A stretch of DNA of 64,000 nt from Pseudomonas sp. TH43 (GCF_016650635.1 NZ_JAEKFI010000003.1:1240001-1304000); one strand, 5' to 3'; shown: positions 24,765 to 36,603, counted from the stretch's first letter. The notes: generated by a model not told the origin, from the letters alone. Made by a program: numbers and translations.

Positions 24765-25747
24765 CCCTCACCCCAGCCCTCTCCCGGAGGGAGAGGGGGC
24801 CGACCGAGTTGTCTAGCGGGGTACATCGACCTGGAAGATCAAGTCGATCATGGATTCGACAAAGCAAGGTCAGGTCGGCGCAATTCAACAGCATCCCCCA
24901 TTCAGTCCCCTCTCCCTTTGGCTGGGAGAGGGAGCCGACCGAGGTGACTCAGGCTATCCATCGATCTGAAAAACCGTGTCGATTATGGATTCGGCAAAGC
25001 AAGATCACGTCGGTGCAATTCAACAGCATCCCCCATTCAGTCCCCTCTCCCTTTGGCTGGGAGAGGGAGCCGACCGAGGTGACTCTGGCTATCTCGACCT
25101 GAAAAACCGTGTCGATTATGGATTCGACAAAGCAAGATCAGGTCGGTGCAATTCAACAGCATCCCCCATTCAGTCCCCTCTCCCTTTGGCTGGGAGAGGG
25201 GGCCGACCGAGGTGACTCAGGCTATCCATCGATCTGAAAAACCGTGTCGATTATGGATTCGGCAAAGCAAGGTCAGGTCGGTGCAATTCAACAGCATTCC
25301 CCATTCAGTCCCCTCTCCCTTTGGCTGGGAGAGGAAGCCGACCGGGGTGACTCTGGCTATCCATCAACCTGAAAAACCATGTCGATTATGGATTCGGCAA
25401 AGCAAGATCAGGTCGGTGCAATTCAACAGCATCCCCCAATCAGTCCCCTCTCCCTTTGGCTAAAAGAGGGAGCCGACCGAGGTGACTCAGCCTATCCATC
25501 GACCTGAAAAACCATGTCGATTATGGATTCGGCAAAGCAAGGTCAGGTCGGTGCAATTCAACAGCATCCCCAATCAGTCCCCTCTCCCTTTGGCTGGGAG
25601 AGGGAGCCGACCGAGGTGACTCTGGCTATCCATCAACCTGAAAAACCGTGTCGATTATGGATTCGGCAAAGCAAGATCACGTCGGTGCAATTCAACACCA
25701 TCCCCCAATCAGTCCCCTCTCCCTTTGGGAGAGGGTTAGGGTGAGGG
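24765..25747. repeat. Tandem array of about 135-bp repeats, seven copies with hairpins
   Basis: The motif CCCCTCTCCCTTTGGCTGGG starts at 24907, 25042, 25175, 25310, 25445, 25579 and, shortened, 25714, giving units of 133-135 bp with few changes. Each unit has a strong CCCTCTCCC/GGGAGAGGG hairpin. The ends carry a 21-bp inverted motif (24765-24785 and 25727-25747, 19 of 21 matching). The unit length is a multiple of three, so reading frames stay open through it, but there is no credible gene: no start site context or conserved protein. This fills the whole gap between the DUF4198 gene and hisC. Confidence 0.9.
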
Positions 25748-25757
25748 GCTCTTGCCT

Positions 25758-26810
25758 TTAGAGCTCGCCGAGGCCGTCGATCAGCGCCTGATTCTGCTCC
25801 GGCGTACCCACCGAAATCCGCAGGAACTGCGCAATCCGCTCCTGCTTGAAGTGCCGCACAATCACGCCCTGCTCGCGCAATTTAGCCGCCAGCCCCGCCG
25901 CATCATGCTGCGGATGCCGGGCGAAGATGAAGTTCGCCGCCGACGGCAGCACTTCAAAACCCTTGGCCTGCAACTGCGCGATCACCCACTCACGGCTCTC
26001 GATGACCAGACGGCACGTCTTGTCGAAATACTCGCGATCCTCAAACGCCGCAGCAGCACCGACATTCGCCAGACGATCCAGTGGATAAGAGTTGAAGCTG
26101 TTCTTGATCCGCTCCAGCGCTTCGATCAGATCCGCATGCCCCACCGCCAGACCCACCCGCAGGCCCGCCAGCGAGCGCGACTTGGACAAGGTCTGCGTCA
26201 CCAGCAAGTTCGGATAATGATCCACCAGACTGATCGCGGTCTCGCCGCCGAAGTCGATGTACGCCTCATCCACAACCACCACCGAATCCGGGTTGGCTTT
26301 GAGAATTTGCTCAACCGCGTCCAGCGCCAGCAGGCAACCGGTCGGCGCGTTCGGGTTAGGGAAAATGATCCCACCGTTCGGCTTGGCGTAGTCGGCCGGA
26401 TTGATCTGGAACTGTGCGTCCAGCGGCACCGCATCGAACGTGATGCCGTACAACCCGCAGTAAACCGGATAAAAGCTGTAGCTGATGTCCGGGAACAACA
26501 GCGGCTGATCGTGTTGCAGCAAACCGTGGAAAATATGCGCGAGCACTTCGTCCGAACCGTTGCCGAGGAATACCTGATTGCTCTGCACACCGTAATACCG
26601 GGCGACCGCGTTTTTCAGCAGGTCACTGTTCGGATCCGGGTACAGACGCAGGTTGTCGTTGAGCTCGGTCTGCATCGCCGCGAGCGCTTTCGGCGACGGG
26701 CCGTACGGGTTTTCATTGGTGTTGAGCTTGACCAGCTTGGTCAGCTTTGGCTGTTCGCCCGGCACGTATGGCACCAGATCCTTGACGAACGGGCTCCAGA
26801 ATTTACTCAT
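25758..26810 (-). CDS. hisC: Histidinol-phosphate aminotransferase
   Basis: A protein of 350 residues, class-I/II PLP aminotransferase fold. '[12 protein letters not shown]' near 30, 'GNGSDE' near 85, 'NPNAPTG' near 155, '[12 protein letters not shown]' near 190 and Lys of '[12 protein letters not shown]' near 220 (Schiff base) are HisC hallmarks. Converts imidazole acetol phosphate to histidinol phosphate. The ATG at 26810 has GGGGGA seven bases upstream; an ATG at 26816 overlapping the hisD stop is the alternative. Last gene of hisG-hisD-hisC on this strand. Confidence 0.95.
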   Translation of the reverse strand: MSKFWSPFVKDLVPYVPGEQPKLTKLVKLNTNENPYGPSPKALAAMQTELNDNLRLYPDPNSDLLKNAVARYYGVQSNQVFLGNGSDEVLAHIFHGLLQHDQPLLFPDISYSFYPVYCGLYGITFDAVPLDAQFQINPADYAKPNGGIIFPNPNAPTGCLLALDAVEQILKANPDSVVVVDEAYIDFGGETAISLVDHYPNLLVTQTLSKSRSLAGLRVGLAVGHADLIEALERIKNSFNSYPLDRLANVGAAAAFEDREYFDKTCRLVIESREWVIAQLQAKGFEVLPSAANFIFARHPQHDAAGLAAKLREQGVIVRHFKQERIAQFLRISVGTPEQNQALIDGLGEL

Positions 26811-26812
26811 GC

Positions 26813-28150
26813 TCATTCCCCCTGCCCTTGAAGAAAGTCTTCGTCTTTGATGCGGTATTCGGCGCTGCGCGCGTGGGCGCTCAGCGACTCGCCACGGGCC
26901 AGCACGGAAGCGGTTTTACCCAGCTCGGAAGCACCGGCCTCGGAGCAGAAGATGATCGACGAACGTTTCTGGAAATCGTACACACCCAGCGGCGACGAGA
27001 AACGCGCAGTGCCGGAGGTCGGCAGCACGTGGTTCGGGCCTGCGCAGTAATCGCCCAGCGCTTCGGAGGTGTGACGGCCCATGAAGATCGCGCCAGCGTG
27101 GCGGATCTGCGGCAACCAAGCCTGCGGGTCAGCGACCGACAACTCCAAGTGTTCCGGGGCGATGCGGTTGGCGACTTCGATGGCTTGGGCCATGTCCTTC
27201 ACGTGAATCAGTGCACCACGGCCATTGATCGAGGTTTCGATGATGGTCGCGCGGTCCATGGTCGGCAGCAGTTTGTCGATGCTCGCGGCGACTTTGTCGA
27301 GAAACTCGGCGTCCGGGCTGACCAGAATCGCCTGGGCGTCTTCGTCGTGCTCGGCCTGGGAGAACAGGTCCATGGCGATCCAGTCCGGATCGGTCTGGCC
27401 GTCGCACACCACGAGAATTTCCGAAGGGCCGGCGATCATGTCGATACCGACCTGACCGAACACGTGACGTTTGGCAGTGGCGACATAGATGTTGCCAGGG
27501 CCAACCACCTTGTCCACTTTCGGCACGCTTTCAGTGCCGTAAGCCAGCGCAGCGACGGCTTGCGCGCCACCGATGGTGAACACACGATCGACGCCGGCGA
27601 TGCACGCCGCCGCCAGCACCAGCTCGTTGATTTCACCGCGCGGCGTCGGCACGACCATGACCACTTCGGTCACGCCGGCCACCTTGGCCGGAATCGCGTT
27701 CATTAACACCGACGACGGATACGACGCCTTGCCGCCCGGCACGTACAGGCCGGCGCGATCCAGCGGCGTGACCTTCTGGCCAAGCACGGTGCCGTCAGCT
27801 TCGGTGTAGCTCCAGGAATCCTGTTTCTGTTTTTCGTGATAGCTGCGCACACGGGACGCGGCTTTTTCCAGCGCTTCGCGCTGCGCCACGGTGATGCGAG
27901 TCAGAGCCAGTTCCAGGCGCTCGCGCGGCAGAATCAGGTCGGCCATCGAAGCGACTTCAAGGCCATCGAATTTTTGCGTGAATTCGACCAGCGCCGCGTC
28001 ACCGCGCTCGCGCACAGCCTTGATGATGTCCAGCACGCGCTGATTGACCGAGTCGTCAGACACACTTTCCCAGCTCAGCAGATGATCCAGATGATGCGCG
28101 AAATCCGGGTCAGCAGCGTTGAGTCGGCGAATTGCAGTCGTTGCGGTCAT
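26813..28150 (-). CDS. hisD: Histidinol dehydrogenase
   Basis: A protein of 445 residues. '[31 protein letters not shown]' region near 125-155, '[13 protein letters not shown]' near 195, 'AGPSEILVV' near 255 and '[13 protein letters not shown]' near 280 (zinc and substrate residues) define HisD, which oxidises histidinol to histidine in two NAD-dependent steps. The start at 28150 gives the standard N-terminus '[17 protein letters not shown]'; the frame is open further upstream without family support. It is immediately upstream of hisC. Confidence 0.96.
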   Translation of the reverse strand: MTATTAIRRLNAADPDFAHHLDHLLSWESVSDDSVNQRVLDIIKAVRERGDAALVEFTQKFDGLEVASMADLILPRERLELALTRITVAQREALEKAASRVRSYHEKQKQDSWSYTEADGTVLGQKVTPLDRAGLYVPGGKASYPSSVLMNAIPAKVAGVTEVVMVVPTPRGEINELVLAAACIAGVDRVFTIGGAQAVAALAYGTESVPKVDKVVGPGNIYVATAKRHVFGQVGIDMIAGPSEILVVCDGQTDPDWIAMDLFSQAEHDEDAQAILVSPDAEFLDKVAASIDKLLPTMDRATIIETSINGRGALIHVKDMAQAIEVANRIAPEHLELSVADPQAWLPQIRHAGAIFMGRHTSEALGDYCAGPNHVLPTSGTARFSSPLGVYDFQKRSSIIFCSEAGASELGKTASVLARGESLSAHARSAEYRIKDEDFLQGQGE

Positions 28151-28275
28151 AGCGAGAGCCTCATAGGAATGGCAAAAACTCAGGCGCCCTAACTTAGCAG
28201 TCGTTTCCGCTTGGGCACCTGAGATTCTGGCTATGAGGCGGATAGACGGGCGCAACTTAACGTCGCGCAGGTAAA

Positions 28276-28911
28276 TCAGCCGCGGTGTCGAGACTCCACT
28301 GCATTGCGCAGGGTGTCGATCAACGCCTGGATTCGGGCGTGTTGCATTTTCATCGAAGCCTTGTTGACCACCAGGCGCGAGCTGATCGTGGCGATCAGTT
28401 CCTGAGGTTCCAGGCCGTTGGCGCGCAGGGTGTTGCCGGTGTCGACCACGTCGATGATCTTGTCAGCCAGACCGATCAACGGTGCCAGCTCCATCGAGCC
28501 GTACAGCTTGATGATGTCGACCTGACGGCCCTGCTCGGCGTAGTAACGCTTGGCAACGTTGACGAACTTGGTCGCCACGCGCAGACGGCCCTTGGGCTCC
28601 GGCGCGCCGATCTTGCCGGCGGTCATCAGTTTGCACTGAGCGATTTGCAGGTCCAGTGGCTCGTACAGGCCCTGGCCGGTGTATTCCATCAGCACGTCTT
28701 TACCGGCCACGCCGAGGTCGGCCGCGCCATGCTCGACATACGTCGGCACGTCGGTGGCGCGCACGATCAGCAGACGAACGTCGTCCTGGGTCGTGGGGAT
28801 GATCAGCTTGCGGCTCTTGTCCGGATTCTCGGTCGGCACGATGCCCGCTTCGGCGAGAAGCGGCAGGGTGTCGTCAAGGATGCGGCCCTTGGACAGTGCG
28901 ATGGTCAACAT
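28276..28911 (-). CDS. hisG: ATP phosphoribosyltransferase, short form
   Basis: A protein of 211 residues beginning '[19 protein letters not shown]', with the phosphate-binding '[14 protein letters not shown]' loop near 155. It is the short HisG, lacking the C-terminal regulatory domain, so it should need HisZ, which is not in this window. It starts histidine synthesis from ATP and PRPP. It lies between murA and hisD on the same strand, 124 bp after murA and 125 bp before hisD. Confidence 0.96.
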   Translation of the reverse strand: MLTIALSKGRILDDTLPLLAEAGIVPTENPDKSRKLIIPTTQDDVRLLIVRATDVPTYVEHGAADLGVAGKDVLMEYTGQGLYEPLDLQIAQCKLMTAGKIGAPEPKGRLRVATKFVNVAKRYYAEQGRQVDIIKLYGSMELAPLIGLADKIIDVVDTGNTLRANGLEPQELIATISSRLVVNKASMKMQHARIQALIDTLRNAVESRHRG

Positions 28912-28941
28912 GGGAAACGTCAGTCCTTATCAAGGTACTCA

Positions 28942-29024
28942 TGTCCGGTCGCAATCGGCGCCGGACACACATCGAGCCGGAAACCGGCTCGACTCATAAT
29001 CTCAGTGGACACGTCCGTGTGTCC
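28942..29024 (-). other. Three consecutive hairpins between murA and hisG
   Basis: Stems at 28942-28967 (7 bp, 12-nt loop), 28972-28992 (9 bp, TCGAGCCGG/CCGGCTCGA, AAA loop) and 29007-29024 (6 bp). No U-run follows the strongest, so this may be a processing or partial termination element rather than a simple terminator. I see no histidine-rich leader peptide. Confidence 0.5.
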
Positions 29025-29035
29025 CAATGCAGCGA

Positions 29036-30563
<1,528 letters not shown>

Positions 30564-30611
30564 GCTCAACCTCAATCGGCGCCCTGTGCGCACGGGTCGG
30601 ACATCATACAA

Positions 30612-30665
30612 AAAAGCCCCGCGCCTGCGAACCCCGCATGGCAGGACTCTGACGGGGGGCTTCTT
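30612..30665 (-). terminator. Probable Rho-independent terminator after mlaB
   Basis: On the minus strand AAGCCCC pairs with GGGGCTT across a longer, interrupted stem, followed by a run of six T. It separates the mla operon from ibaG-murA, perhaps partially. Confidence 0.65.
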
Positions 30666-30678
30666 TATAGATGTGGGT

Positions 30679-30984
30679 TCAGGGGTGCGCCAACAGTTCG
30701 GTCAGTTCACTGACCTGAGCGATTTCGCGCATGTCTTCAGGCATTGCGCGGATGCTGACGGCCTTGCCGGCTGCCTCGGCATCGCGCATGAAGCACAGCA
30801 GCAACGACAAACCGACGCTGCTGGACTTCTTCACCGCCGAGCAGTCGATCACCAGCGAAGACGCTTTGCTGGACTTGATCAACGCCTGGCCTTCCTTGCG
30901 CAAGCCAGGGCCGGTGCGGTAATCCAGCACGCCGCTGAGCAGAAGCTCGTCGACATCACTCATACGAACTGCGGCCTCACTCAT
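30679..30984 (-). CDS. mlaB: STAS-domain protein MlaB
   Basis: A protein of 101 residues, a single STAS domain: 'LVIDCSAVKKSSSVGLSLLLCFMRDAEAAGK' carries the conserved serine near residue 55 on the central helix. MlaB binds MlaF and is needed for assembly and activity of the MlaFEDB phospholipid transporter. The start overlaps the mlaC stop (ATGA). Last gene of mlaFEDCB. Confidence 0.92.
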   Translation of the reverse strand: MSEAAVRMSDVDELLLSGVLDYRTGPGLRKEGQALIKSSKASSLVIDCSAVKKSSSVGLSLLLCFMRDAEAAGKAVSIRAMPEDMREIAQVSELTELLAHP

Positions 30985-31628
30985 TGTGCTGGGTTCTTTT
31001 CGGTGGATTCCTTGGCCTTGGCCACTTCACCGGCCCAACCATTGATGGTCTTGTCCAGATCGTTGCCATTGCGCTGCATCGCGTCGGCGAACTGATCACG
31101 GAACAGCTTGCCAATGTTGATACCGTTGATGATCACGTTGCGCAGCTTCCACTCGCCGTTGATCTTCTCCAACGTGTACTGCACTGGATAAATCGCGCCG
31201 TTGCTGCCCTTGACGGTCATGTTGACGCTGGTGCGATCGCCCGACTCATCCTTGGCAGGATCAACGGTGATGCCCTGGTTGTTGTACTCGAGCAAGGCGT
31301 TGCCGTAGAACTGGAACAGGCCTTTCTTGAAGTTTTCCTGGAAGGTCTGCATCTGCGCCGGCGTAGCCTTGCGCGAATACTTGACCGTCATGATGCTTTT
31401 GGAAATGCCTTCGGCATCCACCACCGGCCCGACAATGCTGTTGAGCGCCGCGTAGAAATCAGTCGGATCCTGCTTGTATTTCTCTTTGTTGGCAGCCAGG
31501 TCGGCCAGCAACCGGCTGGTCGTGTCCTGCACCAGATCATGTGCCGAAGTTGCAGCAGCCACGGCGTTACCCATCAACGGCAGAGCCGCCAGTAACACCA
31601 ACAGGCTGCGTCGCAAGATAGAGATCAT
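30981..31628 (-). CDS. mlaC: Periplasmic phospholipid-binding protein MlaC
   Basis: A protein of 215 residues. A signal peptide (to about residue 25, AVAAA) is followed by the MlaC/Ttg2D domain with 'YGNALLEYNNQG' and 'GEWKLRNVIINGINIGK'. It ferries phospholipids between the inner-membrane MlaFEDB complex and the outer-membrane MlaA lipoprotein, which is not in this window. The tail is Lys/Glu-rich. Twelve bases separate it from mlaD. Confidence 0.95.
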   Translation of the reverse strand: MISILRRSLLVLLAALPLMGNAVAAATSAHDLVQDTTSRLLADLAANKEKYKQDPTDFYAALNSIVGPVVDAEGISKSIMTVKYSRKATPAQMQTFQENFKKGLFQFYGNALLEYNNQGITVDPAKDESGDRTSVNMTVKGSNGAIYPVQYTLEKINGEWKLRNVIINGINIGKLFRDQFADAMQRNGNDLDKTINGWAGEVAKAKESTEKNPAQ

Positions 31629-31639
31629 TCAAAAGCTCC

Positions 31640-32107
31640 TCATTTGGCGTCTTTGCTAACGGTATTGAGCAGGAATTTACCGATCAGGTCTTCCAGTACC
31701 AGTGACGACTGCGTGTCGTGAATGGTTCCACCATCCTTCAGCGGTTTGTCTTCCCCGCCTACGCTGATACCGATGTACTTCTCGCCCAGCAGACCAGCGG
31801 TCAGGATAGACGCTGTGGAGTCGGTCGGTAGGTTGTCGACCTTTTTATCCACTTGCAGCGTGACCCGACCGGTGAAGCTGTCACGATCCAGATCGATCGC
31901 CGTGACCTTGCCGATGGTCACACCGGCCATGGTCACTTTGGCTCTGACCGTCAAACCGGCAATATTGTCGAAGTAGGCATAAAGTTTATACGTGTCGGTG
32001 GTCGACGTCGGAGACAGGCCACTGACCCGCAACGCAAGCAGCAACAAAGCCAGGATCCCTGCCAGCAGGAACAGGCCGACACCGATTTCCAGGGTGCGGT
32101 TTTGCAT
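31640..32107 (-). CDS. mlaD: MCE-domain protein MlaD
   Basis: A protein of 155 residues. One N-terminal membrane helix ('EIGVGLFLLAGILALLLLAL', residues 5-24) and one MCE domain ('YKLYAYFDNIAGLTVRAKVTMAGVTIG') with 'GLLGEKYIGISVGG' near 105. Family members form a hexameric ring that channels lipids through MlaE. The start overlaps the mlaE stop by one base (TGATG). The C-terminal 'DLIGKFLLNTV' helix probably closes the pore. Confidence 0.96.
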   Translation of the reverse strand: MQNRTLEIGVGLFLLAGILALLLLALRVSGLSPTSTTDTYKLYAYFDNIAGLTVRAKVTMAGVTIGKVTAIDLDRDSFTGRVTLQVDKKVDNLPTDSTASILTAGLLGEKYIGISVGGEDKPLKDGGTIHDTQSSLVLEDLIGKFLLNTVSKDAK

Positions 32108-32904
32108 CAGAAATCTCCAAACATCAAAGCGGTCAGAATAAAGTCCAGGCCGAGCACTGCCAGCGAGGCAAACACCACGGTCTTGGTGGTGGCACGACTG
32201 ATCCCCTCGGAAGTGGGCTCACAGTCATAGCCTTGGAATACGGCGATCCAGGTCACTACGAAGGCGAAAACGATACTTTTGATGACACCGTTGAGCACAT
32301 CACTGGTGAAGTTCACGCTGTTCTGCATGTTCGCCCAGTAGGAACCTTCATACACGCCCAACCAGTCGACAGCTACCCACGAACCACCCCAAATGCCCAC
32401 CACGCTGAAAATCATCGCCAGCACCGGCAGGGAAATGAAGCCGGCCCACAGGCGTGGGGCAATGATGTATTTGAGCGGGTCGACACCGATCATTTCCAGG
32501 CTGGAAAGCTGTTCGGTGGATTTCATGTTGCCGATTTCTGCGGTCAGCGCCGAACCGGCACGCCCGGCAAACAGCAGCGCTGTCACCACCGGCCCCAGTT
32601 CACGCAGCAGGGTAAGGGCCACCATCTGCCCCACCGCCTGCTCCGAACCATAGCTCGACAGAATGCTGAAACCCTGCAGCGCCAGCACCATGCCGATGAA
32701 AATCCCGGAGACGACGATGATCACCAGCGACATCACGCCAACCGAATGCAGCTGTTTGACCAGCAGGCCAAAACCGCCGCTGATACCGCCGCGCCCGAGC
32801 AAGGCGTGAAACAGGAACAACGTCGCCCGACCGAACACCGCAACGGCGTCGATCGCGGCCTCGCCGAACCGGCGTACGCGTTCTAATAATGAAATTCTGC
32901 GCAT
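32107..32904 (-). CDS. mlaE: Phospholipid ABC transporter permease MlaE
   Basis: A protein of 265 residues with about five membrane segments and the MlaE signatures 'GMVLALQGF', '[24 protein letters not shown]' (coupling region to MlaF) and '[17 protein letters not shown]'. The ATG at 32904 overlaps the mlaF stop by one base (TGATG). Two MlaE subunits with two MlaF ATPases form the inner-membrane core. Confidence 0.96.
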   Translation of the reverse strand: MRRISLLERVRRFGEAAIDAVAVFGRATLFLFHALLGRGGISGGFGLLVKQLHSVGVMSLVIIVVSGIFIGMVLALQGFSILSSYGSEQAVGQMVALTLLRELGPVVTALLFAGRAGSALTAEIGNMKSTEQLSSLEMIGVDPLKYIIAPRLWAGFISLPVLAMIFSVVGIWGGSWVAVDWLGVYEGSYWANMQNSVNFTSDVLNGVIKSIVFAFVVTWIAVFQGYDCEPTSEGISRATTKTVVFASLAVLGLDFILTALMFGDF

Positions 32905-33713
32905 CAACGCTTCCCCAGAAGATCTGCGCGGTAATCCGTCGCTGGAAAGTGATACGGCACCGGGCCATCGGGGTTGCCGGTCATGAACTGACGAATACGC
33001 GGTTCGTCCGAGTTCATCAGTTCATCCGGTGTGCCCTGCCCCAGCACCTGACCATCACCCACTACATAGATGTAGTCGGCAATGCTCGCGGTTTCGGCCA
33101 GGTCGTGGGACACCACGATACTGGTGATCCCCAAGGCATCATTGAGCAGACGGATCAGGCGCACGAGTACGCCCATGGCGATCGGGTCCTGGCCGACGAA
33201 CGGTTCGTCGTACATGAGAATCTGCGGATCGAGGGCAATTGCCCGGGCCAGCGCAACACGACGCTTCATACCACCGGACAGCTCGTCGGGCATCAGTTCG
33301 ATGGCGCCTCGCAAACCGACTGCCTGCAATTTGAGCAGGACGATGTCGCGGATCATTTCTTCCGGCAGCTCGGTATGAACGCGCAGGGGGAAAGCCACGT
33401 TCTCGAAGACATCGAGATCGGTGAACAGCGCGCCGCTCTGAAACAGCACGCCCATGTGCTTGCGCGCATCGAACAGATCGCTGCGCGAGAGCTTCGGCAG
33501 GTTCTGGCCGTTGACCCAGACTTCACCGCTGGTTGGGCGCAACTGTGCGCCCATCAACCGCAGCAGCGTGGTCTTGCCACAACCGGAAGGCCCCATGATG
33601 CCGGTGACCTTGCCGCGCGGGATGCGGATATCGACGTTATTGAAAATGCTGCGCGCACCGCGCTTGAAGGAGACTCCCTTCAGCTCGACCGCGTAGGCGT
33701 TATCGGCACTCAT
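32904..33713 (-). CDS. mlaF: Phospholipid ABC transporter ATP-binding protein MlaF
   Basis: A protein of 269 residues, ABC ATPase: Walker A 'GPSGCGKTT' near residue 42, Q-loop 'LFQSGALF', signature '[14 protein letters not shown]' near 145 and Walker B '[10 protein letters not shown]' near 165. First gene of mlaFEDCB, divergent from kdsD across 275 bp. Orthologues are Ttg2A/MlaF, which keep outer-membrane lipid asymmetry. Confidence 0.96.
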   Translation of the reverse strand: MSADNAYAVELKGVSFKRGARSIFNNVDIRIPRGKVTGIMGPSGCGKTTLLRLMGAQLRPTSGEVWVNGQNLPKLSRSDLFDARKHMGVLFQSGALFTDLDVFENVAFPLRVHTELPEEMIRDIVLLKLQAVGLRGAIELMPDELSGGMKRRVALARAIALDPQILMYDEPFVGQDPIAMGVLVRLIRLLNDALGITSIVVSHDLAETASIADYIYVVGDGQVLGQGTPDELMNSDEPRIRQFMTGNPDGPVPYHFPATDYRADLLGKR

Positions 33714-33947
33714 CTAAACTCCTTGCGATGCAGCCTCTCACTCGGACGCCGGGCTTTCCTGGGAAAGCACATACATCCACGGCAGGCCGAACTGGCGGCG
33801 AACTATATCACTGCAACAGCCACGCGCCCAAGGCTTGTGCCGGACCGTATTCAGTGATTTGACAGGCTCTGGACATCTTTTCGAAGCATTTGGTAACGAG
33901 GAATGACAAAGCACGACGAACTTGCGTGAGGCTTTGCAACATAACCG

Positions 33948-33953
33948 CTATAA
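33948..33953 (+). promoter_or_regulatory. Consensus -10 upstream of kdsD
   Basis: TATAAT, 36 bp before the kdsD ATG at 33989. The best -35 candidate, TTGCGT at 33921, is at a long 21-bp spacing, so only the -10 is firm. Confidence 0.45.
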
Positions 33954-33988
33954 TCGCCGCCTTTTCATCGGGCTATACGATTTCTGAC

Positions 33989-34963
33989 ATGAGCCAATCC
34001 AGCGACCTGATTCAATCGGCACAACGCACCATCCAACTCGAAGTGGAGGCCGTACAAGGCTTGTTGCCCCATATCGACGCCGATTTCGTACGCGCTTGCG
34101 AGATGATTCTGGCCAGCAAAGGCCGTGTAGTCGTGGTCGGCATGGGCAAGTCCGGGCACGTCGGCAACAAGATTGCCGCCACCCTGGCCAGCACCGGCAC
34201 CCCGGCATTTTTCGTACACCCGGCCGAAGCCAGTCATGGCGACATGGGCATGATCACCCGCGATGACGTGATCCTCGCCCTGTCCAACTCGGGCTCGACC
34301 AACGAAATCGTCACCCTGCTGCCGCTGATCAAACGCCTGGGCATCCAGTTGATCAGCGTCACTGGCAACCCGCAGTCGCCGCTGGCCAAGGCTGCCGAGG
34401 TCAATCTCAATGTTCACGTCGAACATGAAGCCTGCCCGCTGAACCTCGCACCGACTTCATCGACCACCGCCGCGCTGGTCATGGGCGATGCCCTGGCCGT
34501 CGCGCTGCTCGAAGCACGCGGCTTTACCGCAGAAGACTTCGCCTTTTCTCATCCCGGTGGAGCCCTCGGCCGTCGCCTGTTGCTGAAAGTCGAGAACGTC
34601 ATGCATGCCGGGCAGGAACTGCCGCAGGTACAACGCGGCACCCTGCTCAAGGATGCGCTGATGGAAATGACCCGCAAGGGTCTGGGCATGACCGCCATCC
34701 TTGAAGCCGATGGCAAACTGGCCGGGATCTTCACTGACGGCGACTTGCGTCGCACCCTGGATCGCAGCATCGATATCCGCAGCGCCACCATCGACCAGGT
34801 GATGACGGCTCACGGCAAGACCGCCCGGCCCGAAATGCTCGCTGCCGAGGCCCTGAAAATCATGGAAGACCACCGAATCAACGCATTGGTAGTTGTCGAC
34901 GAGGAGGATCGCCCGATCGGCGCATTCAACCTTTCCGATCTGCTGCGCGCAGGAGTGATGTAA
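33989..34963 (+). CDS. kdsD: Arabinose-5-phosphate isomerase
   Basis: A protein of 324 residues: SIS sugar-isomerase domain (about 30-200, with 'GMGKSGHVGNKIAATLASTG' and 'SHGDMGMI') and two CBS domains in the last 120 residues ('IFTDGDLRRTLD', 'VVDEEDRPIGAFNLSDLL'). It converts ribulose-5-phosphate to arabinose-5-phosphate, the first step to Kdo. The ATG at 33989 matches family N-termini; its stop overlaps the kdsC start. First gene of kdsD-kdsC-lptC-lptA-lptB. Confidence 0.96.
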   Translation: MSQSSDLIQSAQRTIQLEVEAVQGLLPHIDADFVRACEMILASKGRVVVVGMGKSGHVGNKIAATLASTGTPAFFVHPAEASHGDMGMITRDDVILALSNSGSTNEIVTLLPLIKRLGIQLISVTGNPQSPLAKAAEVNLNVHVEHEACPLNLAPTSSTTAALVMGDALAVALLEARGFTAEDFAFSHPGGALGRRLLLKVENVMHAGQELPQVQRGTLLKDALMEMTRKGLGMTAILEADGKLAGIFTDGDLRRTLDRSIDIRSATIDQVMTAHGKTARPEMLAAEALKIMEDHRINALVVVDEEDRPIGAFNLSDLLRAGVM

Positions 34964-35487
34964 TGAGCAACGATCTGCTGCAACGCGGCAAAGCGATCAA
35001 ACTGGCGGTCTTCGACGTCGACGGCGTTCTCACTGACGGGCGCCTGTATTTCCTTGAAGACGGCAGCGAATTCAAGACGTTCAACACGCTCGACGGCCAA
35101 GGCATCAAAATGCTGATGAATGCTGGCGTGCAAACCGCCATTATCAGCGGCCGGAAAACGCCGGTGGTTGAGCGTCGGGCGAAAAACCTGGGCATCCCGC
35201 ATCTTTTTCAGGGACGCGAAGACAAATTGGTCGTTCTCGACGGTCTACTCGAACAACTGGGCCTAAGCTATGAACAGGTCGCCTACCTCGGTGACGACCT
35301 GCCTGACCTGCCGGTGATCCGCCGCGTCGGTCTGGGCATGGCGGTCGCCAACGCTGCCGATTTCGTCCGCGAACACGCTCACGGCGTGACCCGCGCCCGT
35401 GGTGGCGAAGGTGCCGCCCGCGAATTCTGCGAATTGATCCTGCGCGCCCAGGGCTGCCTTGATGCAGCCAATGCCGCGTACTTGTGA
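34963..35487 (+). CDS. kdsC: 3-deoxy-D-manno-octulosonate 8-phosphate phosphatase
   Basis: A protein of 174 residues, C0-type HAD phosphatase without a cap domain, acting as a tetramer. 'FDVDGVLTDG' (motif I aspartates at 19 and 21), 'ISGRKTPVVERRA' and 'LGDDLPDLPV' (motif IV) are seen. It dephosphorylates Kdo-8-phosphate. It starts in the kdsD stop (ATGA-type overlap) and is followed by lptC within nine bases. Confidence 0.96.
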   Translation: MSNDLLQRGKAIKLAVFDVDGVLTDGRLYFLEDGSEFKTFNTLDGQGIKMLMNAGVQTAIISGRKTPVVERRAKNLGIPHLFQGREDKLVVLDGLLEQLGLSYEQVAYLGDDLPDLPVIRRVGLGMAVANAADFVREHAHGVTRARGGEGAAREFCELILRAQGCLDAANAAYL

Positions 35488-35495
35488 GCCAAACC

Positions 35496-36068
35496 ATGTT
35501 TAGCAAAAAATTTCGCAATTTCCTGCTGTTCGGTTGCATCGCTGCGATTTTCGCAGCGGTCGGCTACTGGAACATCAGCCCGGAACGCTTCCTCGACAAG
35601 CCGCCGGTCTCTTCGACCGAAAGCCCGATCGACTGGTATGCAACCAACACGCACACCCTGCAATACCTGCCAGACGGCAAGGTGCAGTATGAAATGACCT
35701 CCGACAAAGCCGAGCACGTCAAGGCGACCGACATTACGCTGGTCACCAAACCCGACCTGAACATGTACCGCGGCACCGACTTTCCGTGGCACGTGACCAG
35801 TGAACGCGGCGAAGTGAACTCGGGCGGCACTCAGGTTGAATTGATCGATTCGGTGCGTATCAAACGCACCGATGAAAAGAAGCGTGATCTGTTGGTGACC
35901 TCTACGCGCATGACAGTGTTCCCACAGGAGCAATATGCGCAGACCGAGCAACCCGTTAGAATCGACGGCGCTGGCGGTGTATCGACTGGCGTTGGAATGA
36001 AAGCGTATCTGAAGGACAGCAGGATACACCTGCTATCGAACGTAAGAGGACAGTATGAGGCTCGTTAA
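35496..36068 (+). CDS. lptC: LPS export protein LptC
   Basis: A protein of 190 residues. One N-terminal membrane helix (residues 7-24), then a periplasmic OstA-like beta-jellyroll with 'DKAEHVKATDITLVTKPDLNMY' and 'ERGEVNSGGTQVELIDSVRIKR'. It passes LPS from LptBFG to LptA. The ATG at 35496 gives the usual length; a GTG at 35484 overlapping kdsC is possible. Its last 14 bases overlap lptA. Confidence 0.93.
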   Translation: MFSKKFRNFLLFGCIAAIFAAVGYWNISPERFLDKPPVSSTESPIDWYATNTHTLQYLPDGKVQYEMTSDKAEHVKATDITLVTKPDLNMYRGTDFPWHVTSERGEVNSGGTQVELIDSVRIKRTDEKKRDLLVTSTRMTVFPQEQYAQTEQPVRIDGAGGVSTGVGMKAYLKDSRIHLLSNVRGQYEAR

Positions 36069-36603
36069 AACCCTCCCTATTTTGCTCAGTCTGGGCGCAG
36101 CACTGGGAAGCGTGAGCGCCTGGGCTCTGCCGAACGATCAAGAGCAGCCAATCCGCATTCAGGCCGACGATGCCCAGCTGGACGACAAGAATGGCGTTGC
36201 CACCTATAAGGGTGACGTGATCATCACTCAGGGTTCGATGAAGGTGACCGGTAATACCGTGACCATCACCCGCACCCCGGCAGGTGATATCGACGTGGTG
36301 ACCTCGGTGGGCAACCTGGCTTACTTCGAGCAGTTGCAAACGGCTGGCGATACCAAACCGGTTCAAGGCTGGGGTGTCACCATCCAGTACCATGCCGCGC
36401 AAAACCGTGTCGTGCTGATCGACAAGGCCAAGGTTGTCGACAAGGACAACAACGTGACCCAAGGCGAGAAAATCGTCTACGACACGGTGAAAAAACTGGC
36501 CAGCGCTGGCCGCGCTACCGGCAGCAAAGTCACCGAAGCGCGTCCGCGCATCGACATGGTGATTCAGCCGAAGCCGAAAAACGACCAGAAAAAGGCCCCG
36601 TAA
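36055..36603 (+). CDS. lptA: LPS transport periplasmic protein LptA (LptH in P. aeruginosa)
   Basis: A protein of 182 residues. A signal peptide ends at about residue 24 ('VSAWA'); the mature domain is OstA-like ('[21 protein letters not shown]', '[12 protein letters not shown]'). It forms the periplasmic bridge for LPS between LptC and LptD. The tail is Lys-rich. The stop overlaps the lptB start by one base (TAATG). Confidence 0.95.
   Translation: MRLVKTLPILLSLGAALGSVSAWALPNDQEQPIRIQADDAQLDDKNGVATYKGDVIITQGSMKVTGNTVTITRTPAGDIDVVTSVGNLAYFEQLQTAGDTKPVQGWGVTIQYHAAQNRVVLIDKAKVVDKDNNVTQGEKIVYDTVKKLASAGRATGSKVTEARPRIDMVIQPKPKNDQKKAP

Noticed and set aside
24809..25744. Open reading frames of 76-105 codons in the tandem array
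   Set aside because: They repeat the same 45-codon stretch because the unit length is a multiple of three, and they lack ribosome binding sites and family resemblance.
24765..25747. CRISPR array
   Set aside because: Units of about 135 bp are repeated end to end with no unique spacers and no cas genes nearby.
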